From the NCBI RefSeq assembly GCF_050410795.1, contig NZ_CP191258.1, positions 4,216,001 through 4,280,000 of the forward strand: DNA of 64,000 nucleotides, in the 5' to 3' direction. The position numbers and the translations under genes are program-made. Below, piece by piece: positions 9,296-18,216 of this stretch. The notes beneath the pieces are model-generated. The model searched no databases. It worked only from the letters and a program-made list of their open reading frames with translations, and had not been told where the DNA came from. Position 1 is the first letter of the stretch. The number at the start of each line of letters is the position of its first letter. The DNA is from Fontivita pretiosa (GTDB lineage: Bacteria; Planctomycetota; Phycisphaerae; Tepidisphaerales; Tepidisphaeraceae).

Positions 9296-9500
9296 TGGAT
9301 GGCCTGTCGGTAGCGCCGTCAGCGTGCCCGGCCGCGCTGTGCAATCAGAGCGGCAACCAGGCAACGTTGGATTCATTCGTCGAGATCGAGACGGCGGTAC
9401 GGACCGCCGCGAACAAAACAGTTTGCCCGGTCGAGCGCATGCTTTGGCCGGCAATTCCGGTTTTTTTGGTGCGGGGAACCCGCAGAAAGGCAGGTGTGAC

Positions 9501-10049
9501 ATGCGAGTCGCTAGATGCGCCATCGCGTGGGCGATGGCATGGGCGATCAGCGTGGCAGCCTACGGGGATACCGTGGGGCTGACCACCGTCGGCGACCCAG
9601 TTCCGGGCAATAGCTGGGTCCAAACGTTCAACGAGAGCGGCGTCGGCAACTACGACTTCCTGGCCGTCGTCTGGCAGTCAGGCAACGGCTTTGAGGCGCC
9701 GACGTTCTCGGCCTTCACCGTCGGTGGCTGGGCGGTCTCCCTGGAGAATGCTCCGATCGGCGCGATTGCGACCGGACCGGACACTACCAATATGAACTTC
9801 AATTTGAAGTTCGCAGGATCGCCCGCCACCCCCCTGGCGTTCGACTTCTACGCCTTTGATGGGGACACGCTGAAGGAGGCTGCGCACGCATCGTGGACCG
9901 GAAGCACCTGGGTAATCGGTGCCGGTTCACCCTTGACCAAGGACCAGGTCATTGCTGCGGCCTCGGTGCCGCTGCCTGCGGCGGCGTGGGCGGGGATGGT
10001 GTTGATCGGCGGGCTCGGCGCCCGGCGGGCAATGCGCCGCGCGGACTGA
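9501..10049 (+). CDS. Secreted protein with VPLPxA-type C-terminal sorting signal (2 of 4)
   Basis: This 182-residue protein starts at the ATG at 9501, supported by aaagg at about 9486-9490 and a clear signal peptide (MRVARCAIAWAMAWAISVAA). An in-frame upstream GTG would add 86 residues without secretion features. The body is short, beta-rich and unrecognised. It ends VPLPAAAWAGMVLIGGLGAR followed by RAMRRAD, the clearest VPLPxA tail of the four. It is probably retained at or beyond the outer surface with the exopolysaccharide. Confidence 0.75.
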   Translation: MRVARCAIAWAMAWAISVAAYGDTVGLTTVGDPVPGNSWVQTFNESGVGNYDFLAVVWQSGNGFEAPTFSAFTVGGWAVSLENAPIGAIATGPDTTNMNFNLKFAGSPATPLAFDFYAFDGDTLKEAAHASWTGSTWVIGAGSPLTKDQVIAAASVPLPAAAWAGMVLIGGLGARRAMRRAD

Positions 10050-10079
10050 CTGGCGCGCATGAGGCGGGCTGCTGATCAC

Positions 10080-10120
10080 GAGGATTGGGGGCCGGGCTGG
10101 CAACCAACAGCCCGGTCCTC
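10080..10120 (+). terminator. Hairpin between sorting-signal genes 2 and 3
   Basis: An inverted repeat ccgggctg (10092-10099) / cagcccgg (10108-10115) has an 8-base loop and an outer gagga/tcctc pairing. It lies 31 bases after a stop codon. There is no clear T run, so it may be a weak terminator or a transcript-stabilising stem. Confidence 0.45.
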
Positions 10121-10185
10121 AGTCCTGCCTGCGCGTCAAGTCTCAAGCGAAGGCTTGCCCCATCACTCTCATGCAGGAGGTTGCC

Positions 10186-11106
10186 ATGAGCGTCACGTCT
10201 AACCGGCGTTTTCCGCCGGTGGCTCGATTCATTCACGGGCTTTTGTGCGGAGTCGTGGTGGCACTGGCGGCGCCGGCCTCGATCGCCGCGACCTATTCGA
10301 TCGATCTGGATCCGAACGACACGCTGTTCGGCCGGCTCGACCAGGATGATATCAGTCCGGGTGGCACGGGCGCGACGGGCGCCAACAGTTGTGTTCCCAC
10401 CGCCACCATGAACTCGTTCATCTTCCTTCAGAACCGCTATCCGAACATCTATGGGAACAACAACGAGCTGAGCGGGACACACAACGGAGACTGGGATGCA
10501 GCCGCCGAGGAGCTGGCCGGGCCGAATTACATGAACACCGACCCCAACCAGGGCACCACCGACAGCAACTGGGTACGTGGAAAGGTTGCCTGGCTGGAGA
10601 CGTACGCGCCCGGCAAGACGGTCTACCATGGTCAGGATTTTTTTGATCTGCCCAACGAGCCGGCGTGGCTGGCGGACCAGACGGTTCCAACCCTGTGGTT
10701 CATCTGGGAGCAGTTGAGCAGAGGGCAGGATGTGGAAATCGGCATCACTCCATTGAATGCACAGGGCAATCCGGACGGGACCGGCCACGCGATGACCCTC
10801 AGCAGCATCAACTGGAATGACGCGAACAACAACATGACGTTCGATGCTGGCGACACGGCAAGCCTGGACGGAATCGATCCGGCGAATCCGGCCAACGACT
10901 TTGTGTACGAGTTGGATCTGATCGCGTCGCAGGGCCAGGAATTTCTCAGCTTTGCCGGCGGACCTTATGCCAACTACCGGATCGACGTGGTACTGGCCGA
11001 GTCGCCGGTTCCGTTGCCCCCGGCGGTCGCGGCCGGGATGGCAGCGATGGCGGCCGTAGCGGCGTGGTCGCGTCGGCGGACCACGCACGGGCTGTTTGTG
11101 GGGTGA
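10186..11106 (+). CDS. Secreted C39/papain-like cysteine-peptidase-like protein with VPLPxA tail (3 of 4)
   Basis: This 306-residue protein has a signal peptide (about 12-35, ending SIAA) and a C-terminal VPLPPAVAAG tail with hydrophobic stretch and SRRR. The body has NSCVPTATMNSF (Cys69), reminiscent of the C-x-P-T of C39-like peptidases, and GTGHAMTLSSINWND (His201, Asn211/Asp212). This Cys-His-Asn/Asp order matches the papain-like fold. caggagg at 10174-10180 sets the ATG at 10186 rather than the ATG at 10171. It may be an active surface peptidase or a structural relative; activity is inferred from motif order only. Confidence 0.65.
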   Translation: MSVTSNRRFPPVARFIHGLLCGVVVALAAPASIAATYSIDLDPNDTLFGRLDQDDISPGGTGATGANSCVPTATMNSFIFLQNRYPNIYGNNNELSGTHNGDWDAAAEELAGPNYMNTDPNQGTTDSNWVRGKVAWLETYAPGKTVYHGQDFFDLPNEPAWLADQTVPTLWFIWEQLSRGQDVEIGITPLNAQGNPDGTGHAMTLSSINWNDANNNMTFDAGDTASLDGIDPANPANDFVYELDLIASQGQEFLSFAGGPYANYRIDVVLAESPVPLPPAVAAGMAAMAAVAAWSRRRTTHGLFVG

Positions 11107-11385
11107 AAACGATCGCCGGCTGCAACCGGATGCCCGGCAGGCAAGGCACGCAACGCGTGCGTATCAAGGTGGGAATTGCCGGAGCGCTTGGCTGGCCAAC
11201 TCCGGCGTGCATCCGCCGCTGGCCGCGTCCGTCGTTGCCTCAGCAGCGCTGAGCAGCATCAAGTCTGGAGGAGCCAAGTGCCTGTAGATAACCAGACTCG
11301 ATACCGTGGCAGTTGCACTGTCGCGAAGGGTGGGGCGGTGTTGTCCCACCGGCAGTTGCACCATTTCTGCGAAAGGACAGACCGT

Positions 11386-12099
11386 ATGCGATTGCAACGT
11401 ATGCTGTTGTTAACCGGCGTGCCCCTGACGGCGGCGCTGTGCGTGGCGCCTGCGTCCGGCGGCACGGTTACCGCGAAGTTCAACAACCTGGACCTTGCTC
11501 AGAACGTTCAGGTCAACATCGGAAGCGGGAATCAGACCTTTTCCGCAGGCCGGTTCGACTGGACGCTTGTGAGCAGCTCGGGCACGCTGCTGGGAGACTA
11601 CGGCGGCGGCAACTTCAAGACGTTCTGCGTGGAGCTGACGCAATTTGTTGCGCCCGGCGGGACGTACACGTTCAATGAGATTCTGCCTCTGGCGAATCTG
11701 TTCGGCGGCGGCACCAGCGGAGCGAACATCGCCAATCTGCTCGGCGAGCTGTATGCCGACGAGTTCGACAACGTGGACACCGCAGCCGAAGCGGCTTCGT
11801 TCCAGGTGGCTGTCTGGGAGATCGTCAAGGACGGCGGCGCGGGCGTGGCCAACCTGAATCTGGGCGCTGGCAACTTCACGCTGGTCAGCGGTGCATCGCT
11901 GGCCGCTTCGTATCTGGCCAACCTGGGCGGCGGTCCGGTGGAAGCCCTGGTCGGCTTGCAGAATCCGAGCCATCAGGACCAGATTGTGCTGGCCAAGGCC
12001 GGGGCGGTCATCCCGTTGCCCGGAGCGTTTGCGGCAGGACTGCCGCTGATGCTGGCCGGCGCCACGGCAATGCGAATGCGGCAGCGTCGCTGGGCGTAG
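11386..12099 (+). CDS. Secreted protein with thioester-domain-like Cys/Gln pair and IPLPxA tail (4 of 4)
   Basis: This 237-residue protein has a signal peptide (MLLLTGVPLTAALCVAPASG) and ends IPLPGAFAAGLPLMLAGAT followed by a basic RMRQRRWA. The body has KTFCVELTQFV (Cys81) and, 59 residues on, ASFQVAVWEIV (Gln140). The pattern resembles the Cys and Gln of thioester-forming surface domains (FC-[IV]-[DE] and Q-x-A-[IV]-W), but is also seen in PEP-CTERM proteins of no known function. The ATG at 11386 is supported by gaaaggac about 8 bases upstream. Last gene before the terminator at 12129. Confidence 0.65.
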   Translation: MRLQRMLLLTGVPLTAALCVAPASGGTVTAKFNNLDLAQNVQVNIGSGNQTFSAGRFDWTLVSSSGTLLGDYGGGNFKTFCVELTQFVAPGGTYTFNEILPLANLFGGGTSGANIANLLGELYADEFDNVDTAAEAASFQVAVWEIVKDGGAGVANLNLGAGNFTLVSGASLAASYLANLGGGPVEALVGLQNPSHQDQIVLAKAGAVIPLPGAFAAGLPLMLAGATAMRMRQRRWA

Positions 12100-12128
12100 C
12101 ACGCTTGCGGCGCCACGGCGCGTCCCTC

Positions 12129-12180
12129 GCGGCCGCGGATTACGCCCCATCGTAGGGCGGGTCCGCGGCCGCGCTTTTTT
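12129..12180 (+). terminator. Rho-independent terminator after the VPLPxA gene set
   Basis: A perfect 11-bp stem, gcggccgcgga (12129-12139) with tccgcggccgc (12162-12172), encloses an inner cgccc/gggcg hairpin and is followed by a run of six T at 12175-12180. It lies 30 bases after the stop codon and cleanly separates the exopolysaccharide and sorting-signal block from the protease gene. Confidence 0.85.
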
Positions 12181-12214
12181 CGGTCCGACCCTGCCCGGCG
12201 ATTGCTCGCGCAGG

Positions 12215-12223
12215 TGGTATTAT
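12215..12223 (+). promoter_or_regulatory. Candidate extended -10 promoter element
   Basis: tggtattat matches an extended -10 (TGn followed by TATTAT, five of six consensus bases). It lies about 107 bases before the start of the large protease gene and just after the terminator. No good -35 was seen, which an extended -10 can tolerate. Confidence 0.35.
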
Positions 12224-12329
12224 CAGGCCCTGCTGAGCAGATTATCGGATCAGGCAGATGCCGCGCGAACTTGGCGAACGATCGACGAAATTGGATATAT
12301 GGGAAAGCTAAGGAGTCTTTAGGGGTCGC

Positions 12330-15140
12330 ATGCAGCGTTGTCCGGCCAGACGTGTGTTGAACGGATGCCAGCCAGAACAGGGCACCGTGCCCCGTCGCGC
12401 ACTGGCGCGGGGCGCGCGATCGCGCCGGCAGGATCGCCAGCCTGGCGGGCGTGCGGCCTCGCAGTGCTGCGAGTCGCTGGAAAGCCGCTGCCTGCTCAGT
12501 GGCCTGCCGCTGGACAGCATGCCGACGCTGTCAAGCCTGCCCGGGGCCAGTGCCAGACTGTTCCTGGATTTCGATGGAGCTGCCGCGGGCACGTGGCAGG
12601 GATACACCGTCCCCGCGACGCCGGCGTTTGATCTGGATGGCGATGCGACCACCTTCACCGCCGCAGAACTGAACGCGATTGAGGAGATCTGGTCGCGCGT
12701 CGCAGAGAAGTACAGCCCGTTCAATCTCGACGTGACGACAGTGGATCCGGGCAATCGCGATGACTTTCGCACCGCCGCGGTCGTGATCGGCGGCAACGGA
12801 GCGTGGTATGGCGGCGGCGTGGGCGGAATCGCCATGGTGCGAGGCTTCAGCAGCGCCACCCGATCGAACACCGCCTATGTGTTTCAGAAGCTGCTGGGAA
12901 CCAACAAGATGGTCGCCGAGGCAGCAGCTCACGAGGCCGGACACCTGTTCGGCCTGAACCACCAGAGCCTCTGGAATGGCACGACGCTGGCCCAGGAATA
13001 CTACTCGGGGACCGCGGGCAGGGCGCCGGTGATGGGCAACAGCTATGGCTCGACGCGCGGGCTGTGGTGGTACGGAACCACATCCGTGTCATCCACGGCG
13101 ATGCAGGACGATCTGGCGATTCTGGCCGGCTCGACCAACGCCTTTGGCTACCGCGGCGACGACCATGCTGATGCGCCCGGGTCGGCCACCACGCTTGCCG
13201 GCGCCGCGCCGCTCGTGTCCGGCATCATCGCCAGCACAACAGACACCGACTGGTTAACGTTTACCAGCGGCCAGGGGATCGTCCAACTCACCGCCGATGT
13301 GACGCAGTACGGGGCGATGCTGGACCTGAGGCTGGAGCTGCGGGATTCGGCCGGGACGCTGATCGCAGCGGCGGACACGTCGAGCCTGGGTGAGACGCTG
13401 AGTCTGAGCATCGCCGCCGGTTCGTATTACGTTGTCGTGGCCAGCCACGGTGAATACGGCGATGTTGGGCAGTACACGCTGACGGCGAGCATCCCTGCCG
13501 CCACACCCGCGCCGGTAGCGGATGCTGGCGGGCCGTACACGGTCCATGAAGGCGCTGCGGTGCAGCTTCGCGGCGACGCCAGCAGCGGCTCGGCACTTCG
13601 ATTCGAGTGGGATCTGGATGGCGACGGCATCTATGGCGAAACCGGCGCCGCCGCCACACGCGGCGATGAAACCGGCGAGCGGCCAACCTTCAGCGCCGCC
13701 GGGCTGGATGGCCCCGGCGTGTTCACGGTTGGCCTGCGCGTCTGGGATTCGCTGTCTCGCAGCGACAGCACCACCACGACGATCAACATCGCCAATGTGG
13801 CGCCGACGCTGGCGATCGAAGGCAGCGCCAGCAGCGCGGTCGGCTCGCGATACAGCCTGAACCTGGACACGACCGATCCGGGCAACGATGCGATCGTGCA
13901 GTGGATCGTCGATTGGGGCGATGGCACGCCGCCACAATACATCAGTGCAAACCCCTCAACCGTTCAGCACGTCTATGTCAGCGCCGGCACCTACACGATC
14001 AGCGCCTCCGCCAGCGACGACGACGGCACCTACAGCGCCAGCCCGTGGACGCTGAGCGTATCGCCAGCGCGGCGGCCATGGGCCAAAATCCGGATGGACG
14101 GCGACATCACACTGCCCGGCCTGACCGACCAAACCCTGGGCGTGATCTACGCCGACGACGTGGCCATTAACGCCGACAGCATCGGCGACGGCGATCTGCT
14201 GATCAGCGGCCCGCACGGATTCGCCCGGCAGGCTGAGCTGTTGTCGTTCACCAGGCAGGATGACAAGACGTATCTGGCGACGTATCGCGTCGCCGCGCCG
14301 GGCGGAAGCTGGGATCCGGCCGACAACGGCACCTATGCCATCACGCTTCAAGCCAATCAGCTCAGCGACGACGCCGGGTTTTATGCGCTGGCGGCGCGGC
14401 TGGGGGTGTTCCAGGTCGGCGTGTTGCCTGCGGATCTCGCGGGCAACAGCCTGGCGATGGCACGCTCGCTTGGCAGCTTCGGTGGCAGCGAAATCCGCGC
14501 CGTCGAGGATGGGGTGGGCATACGCGATCGGAACGACTTTTACAGGCTGACTCTCACCGCCACGGTCGCGCTGTCAGTCAAGATGTACAACATGACCGAC
14601 AACGCCGAGCTGCTGCTGCTGGATGCGCGGGGCAATCGGCTGGTCTTTTCGAAAAACGCCGGTTACGCCGCCGAGACGTTCGTCAAGACACTCCAAGCCG
14701 GGACGTACTTTTTGCGCGCGGTCTACACGTCGGAGGTGGGCACGGCGTATCGCCTGCGTATCCAGGCCGCCACGCCTGTCGCGGCCGCCGCGCCCCTTTC
14801 GCCGACGACCTTGGCTTCGGCTCGCCAGATCGGGTCGATCAGCCCGGGTGCGGTTCGCGTCATCGACGATTCAGTCATACCCGCTGGCGGCTCGTCATCC
14901 GACCTGTTTCGCTTCACGCTGGAAAGCTCGGCCAGGACATATCTCAAGCTCTACGGGCTGAGCGATAACGCCGATCTGGAGCTGTACGATTCCCGCGGCA
15001 GTGCGCTTCGCGTATCGCGACGTGCTGGCAGCAGCTATGAAGTGATCGTGGCGGACCTTGTGGCTGGCACGTACTACGCCCGCGTTGTGGCGGCAGGCGC
15101 TGGCGCCACGTCGTACCGGCTCCGCATCGCCGCTGCATGA
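12330..15140 (+). CDS. Large secreted metzincin-like metalloprotease with LEPR-xLL-like N-terminus, PKD-like and PPC-like domains
   Basis: This 936-residue protein carries SLESRCLLSG at residues 49-58, close to the LEPR-xLL motif that planctomycetes place on large secreted proteins. The protease domain has HEAGHLFGLNH at 201-211, the metzincin zinc site (His201, His205, His211, Glu202), with PVMGNS at about 233-238 as a candidate Met-turn. PPC-like beta domains follow (about 270-390), then two PKD-like repeats (DAGGPYTVHEG from about 398, NVAPTLAIEG from about 488), a spacer, and two further PPC-like modules to the end. A ribosome binding site agggg is at 12321-12325. Probably degrades extracellular protein; the target is unknown. 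Confidence 0.85.
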   Translation: MQRCPARRVLNGCQPEQGTVPRRALARGARSRRQDRQPGGRAASQCCESLESRCLLSGLPLDSMPTLSSLPGASARLFLDFDGAAAGTWQGYTVPATPAFDLDGDATTFTAAELNAIEEIWSRVAEKYSPFNLDVTTVDPGNRDDFRTAAVVIGGNGAWYGGGVGGIAMVRGFSSATRSNTAYVFQKLLGTNKMVAEAAAHEAGHLFGLNHQSLWNGTTLAQEYYSGTAGRAPVMGNSYGSTRGLWWYGTTSVSSTAMQDDLAILAGSTNAFGYRGDDHADAPGSATTLAGAAPLVSGIIASTTDTDWLTFTSGQGIVQLTADVTQYGAMLDLRLELRDSAGTLIAAADTSSLGETLSLSIAAGSYYVVVASHGEYGDVGQYTLTASIPAATPAPVADAGGPYTVHEGAAVQLRGDASSGSALRFEWDLDGDGIYGETGAAATRGDETGERPTFSAAGLDGPGVFTVGLRVWDSLSRSDSTTTTINIANVAPTLAIEGSASSAVGSRYSLNLDTTDPGNDAIVQWIVDWGDGTPPQYISANPSTVQHVYVSAGTYTISASASDDDGTYSASPWTLSVSPARRPWAKIRMDGDITLPGLTDQTLGVIYADDVAINADSIGDGDLLISGPHGFARQAELLSFTRQDDKTYLATYRVAAPGGSWDPADNGTYAITLQANQLSDDAGFYALAARLGVFQVGVLPADLAGNSLAMARSLGSFGGSEIRAVEDGVGIRDRNDFYRLTLTATVALSVKMYNMTDNAELLLLDARGNRLVFSKNAGYAAETFVKTLQAGTYFLRAVYTSEVGTAYRLRIQAATPVAAAAPLSPTTLASARQIGSISPGAVRVIDDSVIPAGGSSSDLFRFTLESSARTYLKLYGLSDNADLELYDSRGSALRVSRRAGSSYEVIVADLVAGTYYARVVAAGAGATSYRLRIAAA

Positions 15141-15174
15141 GCTGTTCGGCGAACGTTGCTGCCCCCGGGCAAGA

Positions 15175-16902
15175 TCAGACGCGGAACAGTGCGCCCATCC
15201 GGCGGCCCAGCAGCGCGTTGGCCGAGAGGATCGTGAGCGTGAGGATGAGCATCGCCCACACGCCCAGGGCGCTGGCGATGTAGGGCCCGTCGCCCAGGCG
15301 CTGGTAAAGCTCGTAGATCGCCTTGGTGATCGGCCAGTGCGATTCGCGCTGCGCCAGAAGCAGCGAATCGCTGACTTCGAGCATGGCGAAGGCGAAGGCG
15401 AGCAGCCCGCCGGCGATCAGGTTGGCGCTGATCAGCGGCACGGTGATTCGCCGGATCGTCGTCAGGCTCGAGGCGCCCAGGTTCCTCGCCGCCAGCTCCA
15501 GGTCCACCGGCGTCTGCTCCAACCCGGCCACGGCGCTGCGAACGACGTAGGGCAGGCGTCGCATGGCGTAGGCCACCACCAGCAGCAACGTCGGGTTCTG
15601 CGTCACATCAACCAGATCGCGCAGCCACTTCGTGTCCTTGAACCACGCCTGTAGCTTGATGCTGATGGCCAGATATCCGAACGCCAGCACCAGCCCCGGC
15701 ACCGCCAGTGGGAGCATGGCCAGGCTGTCGAGTATCTGGCGTCCGGGCAGGGTCGTGCGCACCAGCAGCCAGGCGATCAACAGTCCCAGCACCACGTCGA
15801 GAATCATGCTTCCGCTGGCGAAAAAGATGCTGTTCTGGACGCTGGGCAGCGTCAGCGGGTGCGTCAGTCCGTTGCGGTAATGCTCCAGCGTGAAGACGCT
15901 GGGCAGGGCGGATTGATACCACGCGCCCACCCCGCTGAAGCTCATGAGAACCACGCCCAGATGCGGGAGCAGCGCCAGCCCGCCCACGATCAGGAACGGC
16001 GCCAGCACGGGAATGCTCGCCAGCGGACCCAGCCGCCGCGGCGCCGATTGAATGCTCGCCTTGGCCACCGCCGCATCCTGCCGCCGGCCGAGAATGAACT
16101 TGCCCACGATGTACAGCAGGACGCTGGCCAGCAGCATCACAACGACCAGCGCGTAGGGCACGGGATTGCCGCTGATCTGCGTGATGCGGTGAAAGATCTG
16201 GACGGGCGTGACCTGATAGAAATCGAACATGAGCGGCGTGCCCAGCTCGGTGAAGCTCCAGATCAGCACGATCGTGCCGCCGGCGAAAAGCCCGGGCCGC
16301 ATCAGCGGCAACGTGATTTTTCGGAAGACCCGCCATCGGGAAGCACCGAGATTGGCGGCGGCCTGCTCCATCGCCGGGTCCAGGTTCGCCAGCGCCGCGC
16401 TGACGTTGAGGAACATGATCGGATACAGGCTCAGGGCCTCGACAAGCACGATACCAAAGACGCGCGCCGTTCCGATCCAGTCGATCGGGGCGCCCGGCGG
16501 GGCCAGGCCAAGCTGCTGGGCGATACTGGTGAGCATGCCGAAGCGACCGAGGATCTGTCGCATGCCGATGGCGCCGACGAACGGCGGGAGGATCAGCGGC
16601 ACGAGCACCAGTCCGGTGACCAGGCTTCTGCCCCAAAAATCCAGTCGCACGGACATCATCGCCAGTGGCACGGCGATCAGCGTGCACAGCGCGGTTACGC
16701 TGACGGCGATCATGGCGCTGTTGAGCAGGCCGCGGCGAAGCGAGTGATCCTGGAAGATCGCCTTGACGTAATCGAGCGTAAAACCCTGCCCGTCGATGCC
16801 GAAGAATCCGACCTGCACCACCTGCACGATCGGCCAGATCAGGAACACGCCGAACAGTCCCAGCAGCAACAGCATCAGCAGAAATGGTCGAAGCTGTCTC
16901 AT
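15175..16902 (-). CDS. Iron-type ABC transporter permease, two fused permease domains
   Basis: This 575-residue protein has about twelve membrane spans and two binding-protein-dependent permease domains. Each has its own EAA loop: NLGASRWRVFRKITLPLMRP in the first half and NLGASSLTTIRRITVPLIS in the second. Fused permeases of this kind belong to the FbpB-like group that imports ferric iron, and related ones carry other small solutes. The ATPase and binding protein are not nearby. It lies 48 bases after the oxidoreductase gene and is probably co-transcribed, so an organic substrate is also possible. It converges with the protease gene. Confidence 0.85.
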   Translation of the reverse strand: MRQLRPFLLMLLLLGLFGVFLIWPIVQVVQVGFFGIDGQGFTLDYVKAIFQDHSLRRGLLNSAMIAVSVTALCTLIAVPLAMMSVRLDFWGRSLVTGLVLVPLILPPFVGAIGMRQILGRFGMLTSIAQQLGLAPPGAPIDWIGTARVFGIVLVEALSLYPIMFLNVSAALANLDPAMEQAAANLGASRWRVFRKITLPLMRPGLFAGGTIVLIWSFTELGTPLMFDFYQVTPVQIFHRITQISGNPVPYALVVVMLLASVLLYIVGKFILGRRQDAAVAKASIQSAPRRLGPLASIPVLAPFLIVGGLALLPHLGVVLMSFSGVGAWYQSALPSVFTLEHYRNGLTHPLTLPSVQNSIFFASGSMILDVVLGLLIAWLLVRTTLPGRQILDSLAMLPLAVPGLVLAFGYLAISIKLQAWFKDTKWLRDLVDVTQNPTLLLVVAYAMRRLPYVVRSAVAGLEQTPVDLELAARNLGASSLTTIRRITVPLISANLIAGGLLAFAFAMLEVSDSLLLAQRESHWPITKAIYELYQRLGDGPYIASALGVWAMLILTLTILSANALLGRRMGALFRV

Positions 16903-16950
16903 GGGCAGGATCGAGGAAGATCGAGCATGGGCACAGGATCTGGCAGGCGG

Positions 16951-18087
16951 TCAGTCGTCCAGGATGCCGAAGGGCAGATCCGCACGCATGGGGCTCGGGC
17001 GGGTGTAGGCGACGGTCGGCGAATACGTGGCGCCCTGTTCGGAACTGTCCAGAAAGCCCTGCATGAGGTCGAGCACGGCGAAGGCCTGGTCGCCGCTGGC
17101 GCGATGCGCCCGTCCCGAGCGTATCGCCGCCGCCATGTCCGCAAGTCCCACCGCGCGACCATAGCCCTGGACGAATGCCGGGGGGATTTGAGTCCAGTCG
17201 GCGTCGGTGTTTCGGCGGAGGTGCACCGGCCCGTCGAAGCGGTTGGGATCGGGCACTCGCAGCGTTCCCTCCGTGCCGTAGATGGTGATGGGTTGCGCGC
17301 CGTCATAGGTGGCAAATCGCGTGGCGAAGCTGGTGACGATCGTGCCGGCGCAGCCATTGGCGAATTCGATCATGCCGCAGATGTGGTCGGGCGTCTCGAC
17401 TTTGATCTTCTTGCCAAACTTCGGTCCGGGTGCGCCGGTCGTGCGGTCGGTGTGGGTGATGGTGCGCTGCGGAATGGCGATCGTGGCCATCCCGCTGATT
17501 CGCCTGACCGGACCCAGCAGATTCAACAGAGCCGTCAGGTAATACGGCCCCATGTCGAACATCGGCCCGCCGCCCGGCTCGTAATAGAATTCGGGGTTGG
17601 GATGCCAGCTTTCATGGCCGGGACACATCATGAAGGCGGTGAACGCGACGGGCCGGCCGATCGCTCCGTCGTCGATGAGCTTCCGCGCCGTTTGCAGCCC
17701 GGCGCCCATGAACGTGTCGGGCGCGCAGCCGACGCGCACCTGTCGGCCCCGTGCCGCCATGATCAGTCGCCGGCCCTCCTCGCGGTCGATGCCCAGTGGT
17801 TTTTCGCTGTACGTGTGTTTTCCCGCTTCGATCGCGCGCAGCCCGATCGGCACATGCGCCTTGGGAACCGTCAGGTTCAGGACGATCTCGATCGAGTCAT
17901 CGGCCAGCATCTCATCCACCGTACAGGCTTTGGGGATCTGATATTTCTCTGCGGCCGCTTTGGCGCGGCTCATGTCCAGGTCCGCGCAGGCGGCGATCTG
18001 AAGGATCGGGAAATTCGCCGCCATTCCGAGGTATGCCCCGCTGATCGCCCCGCATCCGATGACGCCAACTCTTACTTTGTCTTGCAT
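16951..18087 (-). CDS. Gfo/Idh/MocA family NAD(P)-dependent oxidoreductase
   Basis: This 378-residue enzyme has the Rossmann motif VGVIGCGAISGAYLG at about 8-21 and the catalytic-loop EKPL at 95-98, with Lys96 the usual catalytic lysine. Members oxidise or reduce sugars, inositols and related polyols. Homologous planctomycete genes are abundant and mostly uncharacterised. It precedes an ABC permease on the same strand, which hints at uptake and conversion of one substrate, but nothing in the sequence identifies it. Confidence 0.9.
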   Translation of the reverse strand: MQDKVRVGVIGCGAISGAYLGMAANFPILQIAACADLDMSRAKAAAEKYQIPKACTVDEMLADDSIEIVLNLTVPKAHVPIGLRAIEAGKHTYSEKPLGIDREEGRRLIMAARGRQVRVGCAPDTFMGAGLQTARKLIDDGAIGRPVAFTAFMMCPGHESWHPNPEFYYEPGGGPMFDMGPYYLTALLNLLGPVRRISGMATIAIPQRTITHTDRTTGAPGPKFGKKIKVETPDHICGMIEFANGCAGTIVTSFATRFATYDGAQPITIYGTEGTLRVPDPNRFDGPVHLRRNTDADWTQIPPAFVQGYGRAVGLADMAAAIRSGRAHRASGDQAFAVLDLMQGFLDSSEQGATYSPTVAYTRPSPMRADLPFGILDD

Positions 18088-18216
18088 AGATGCCTGCCAA
18101 GTTTAGCTTCGTCGTGCATGGCGCGCCCGTCAAGTCGGACCCTGGGCACCGACACATCGACCCGGGCGCTTTGCATGTTCCGCTCCCCGCCGTGCCGGGC
18201 GACGCCACAGCCGCGG

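Noticed and set aside
9445..9472. A terminator-like ccggcaattccgg followed by seven T
   Set aside because: The stem is only four base pairs and lies just ahead of a ribosome binding site, so termination there is unlikely.
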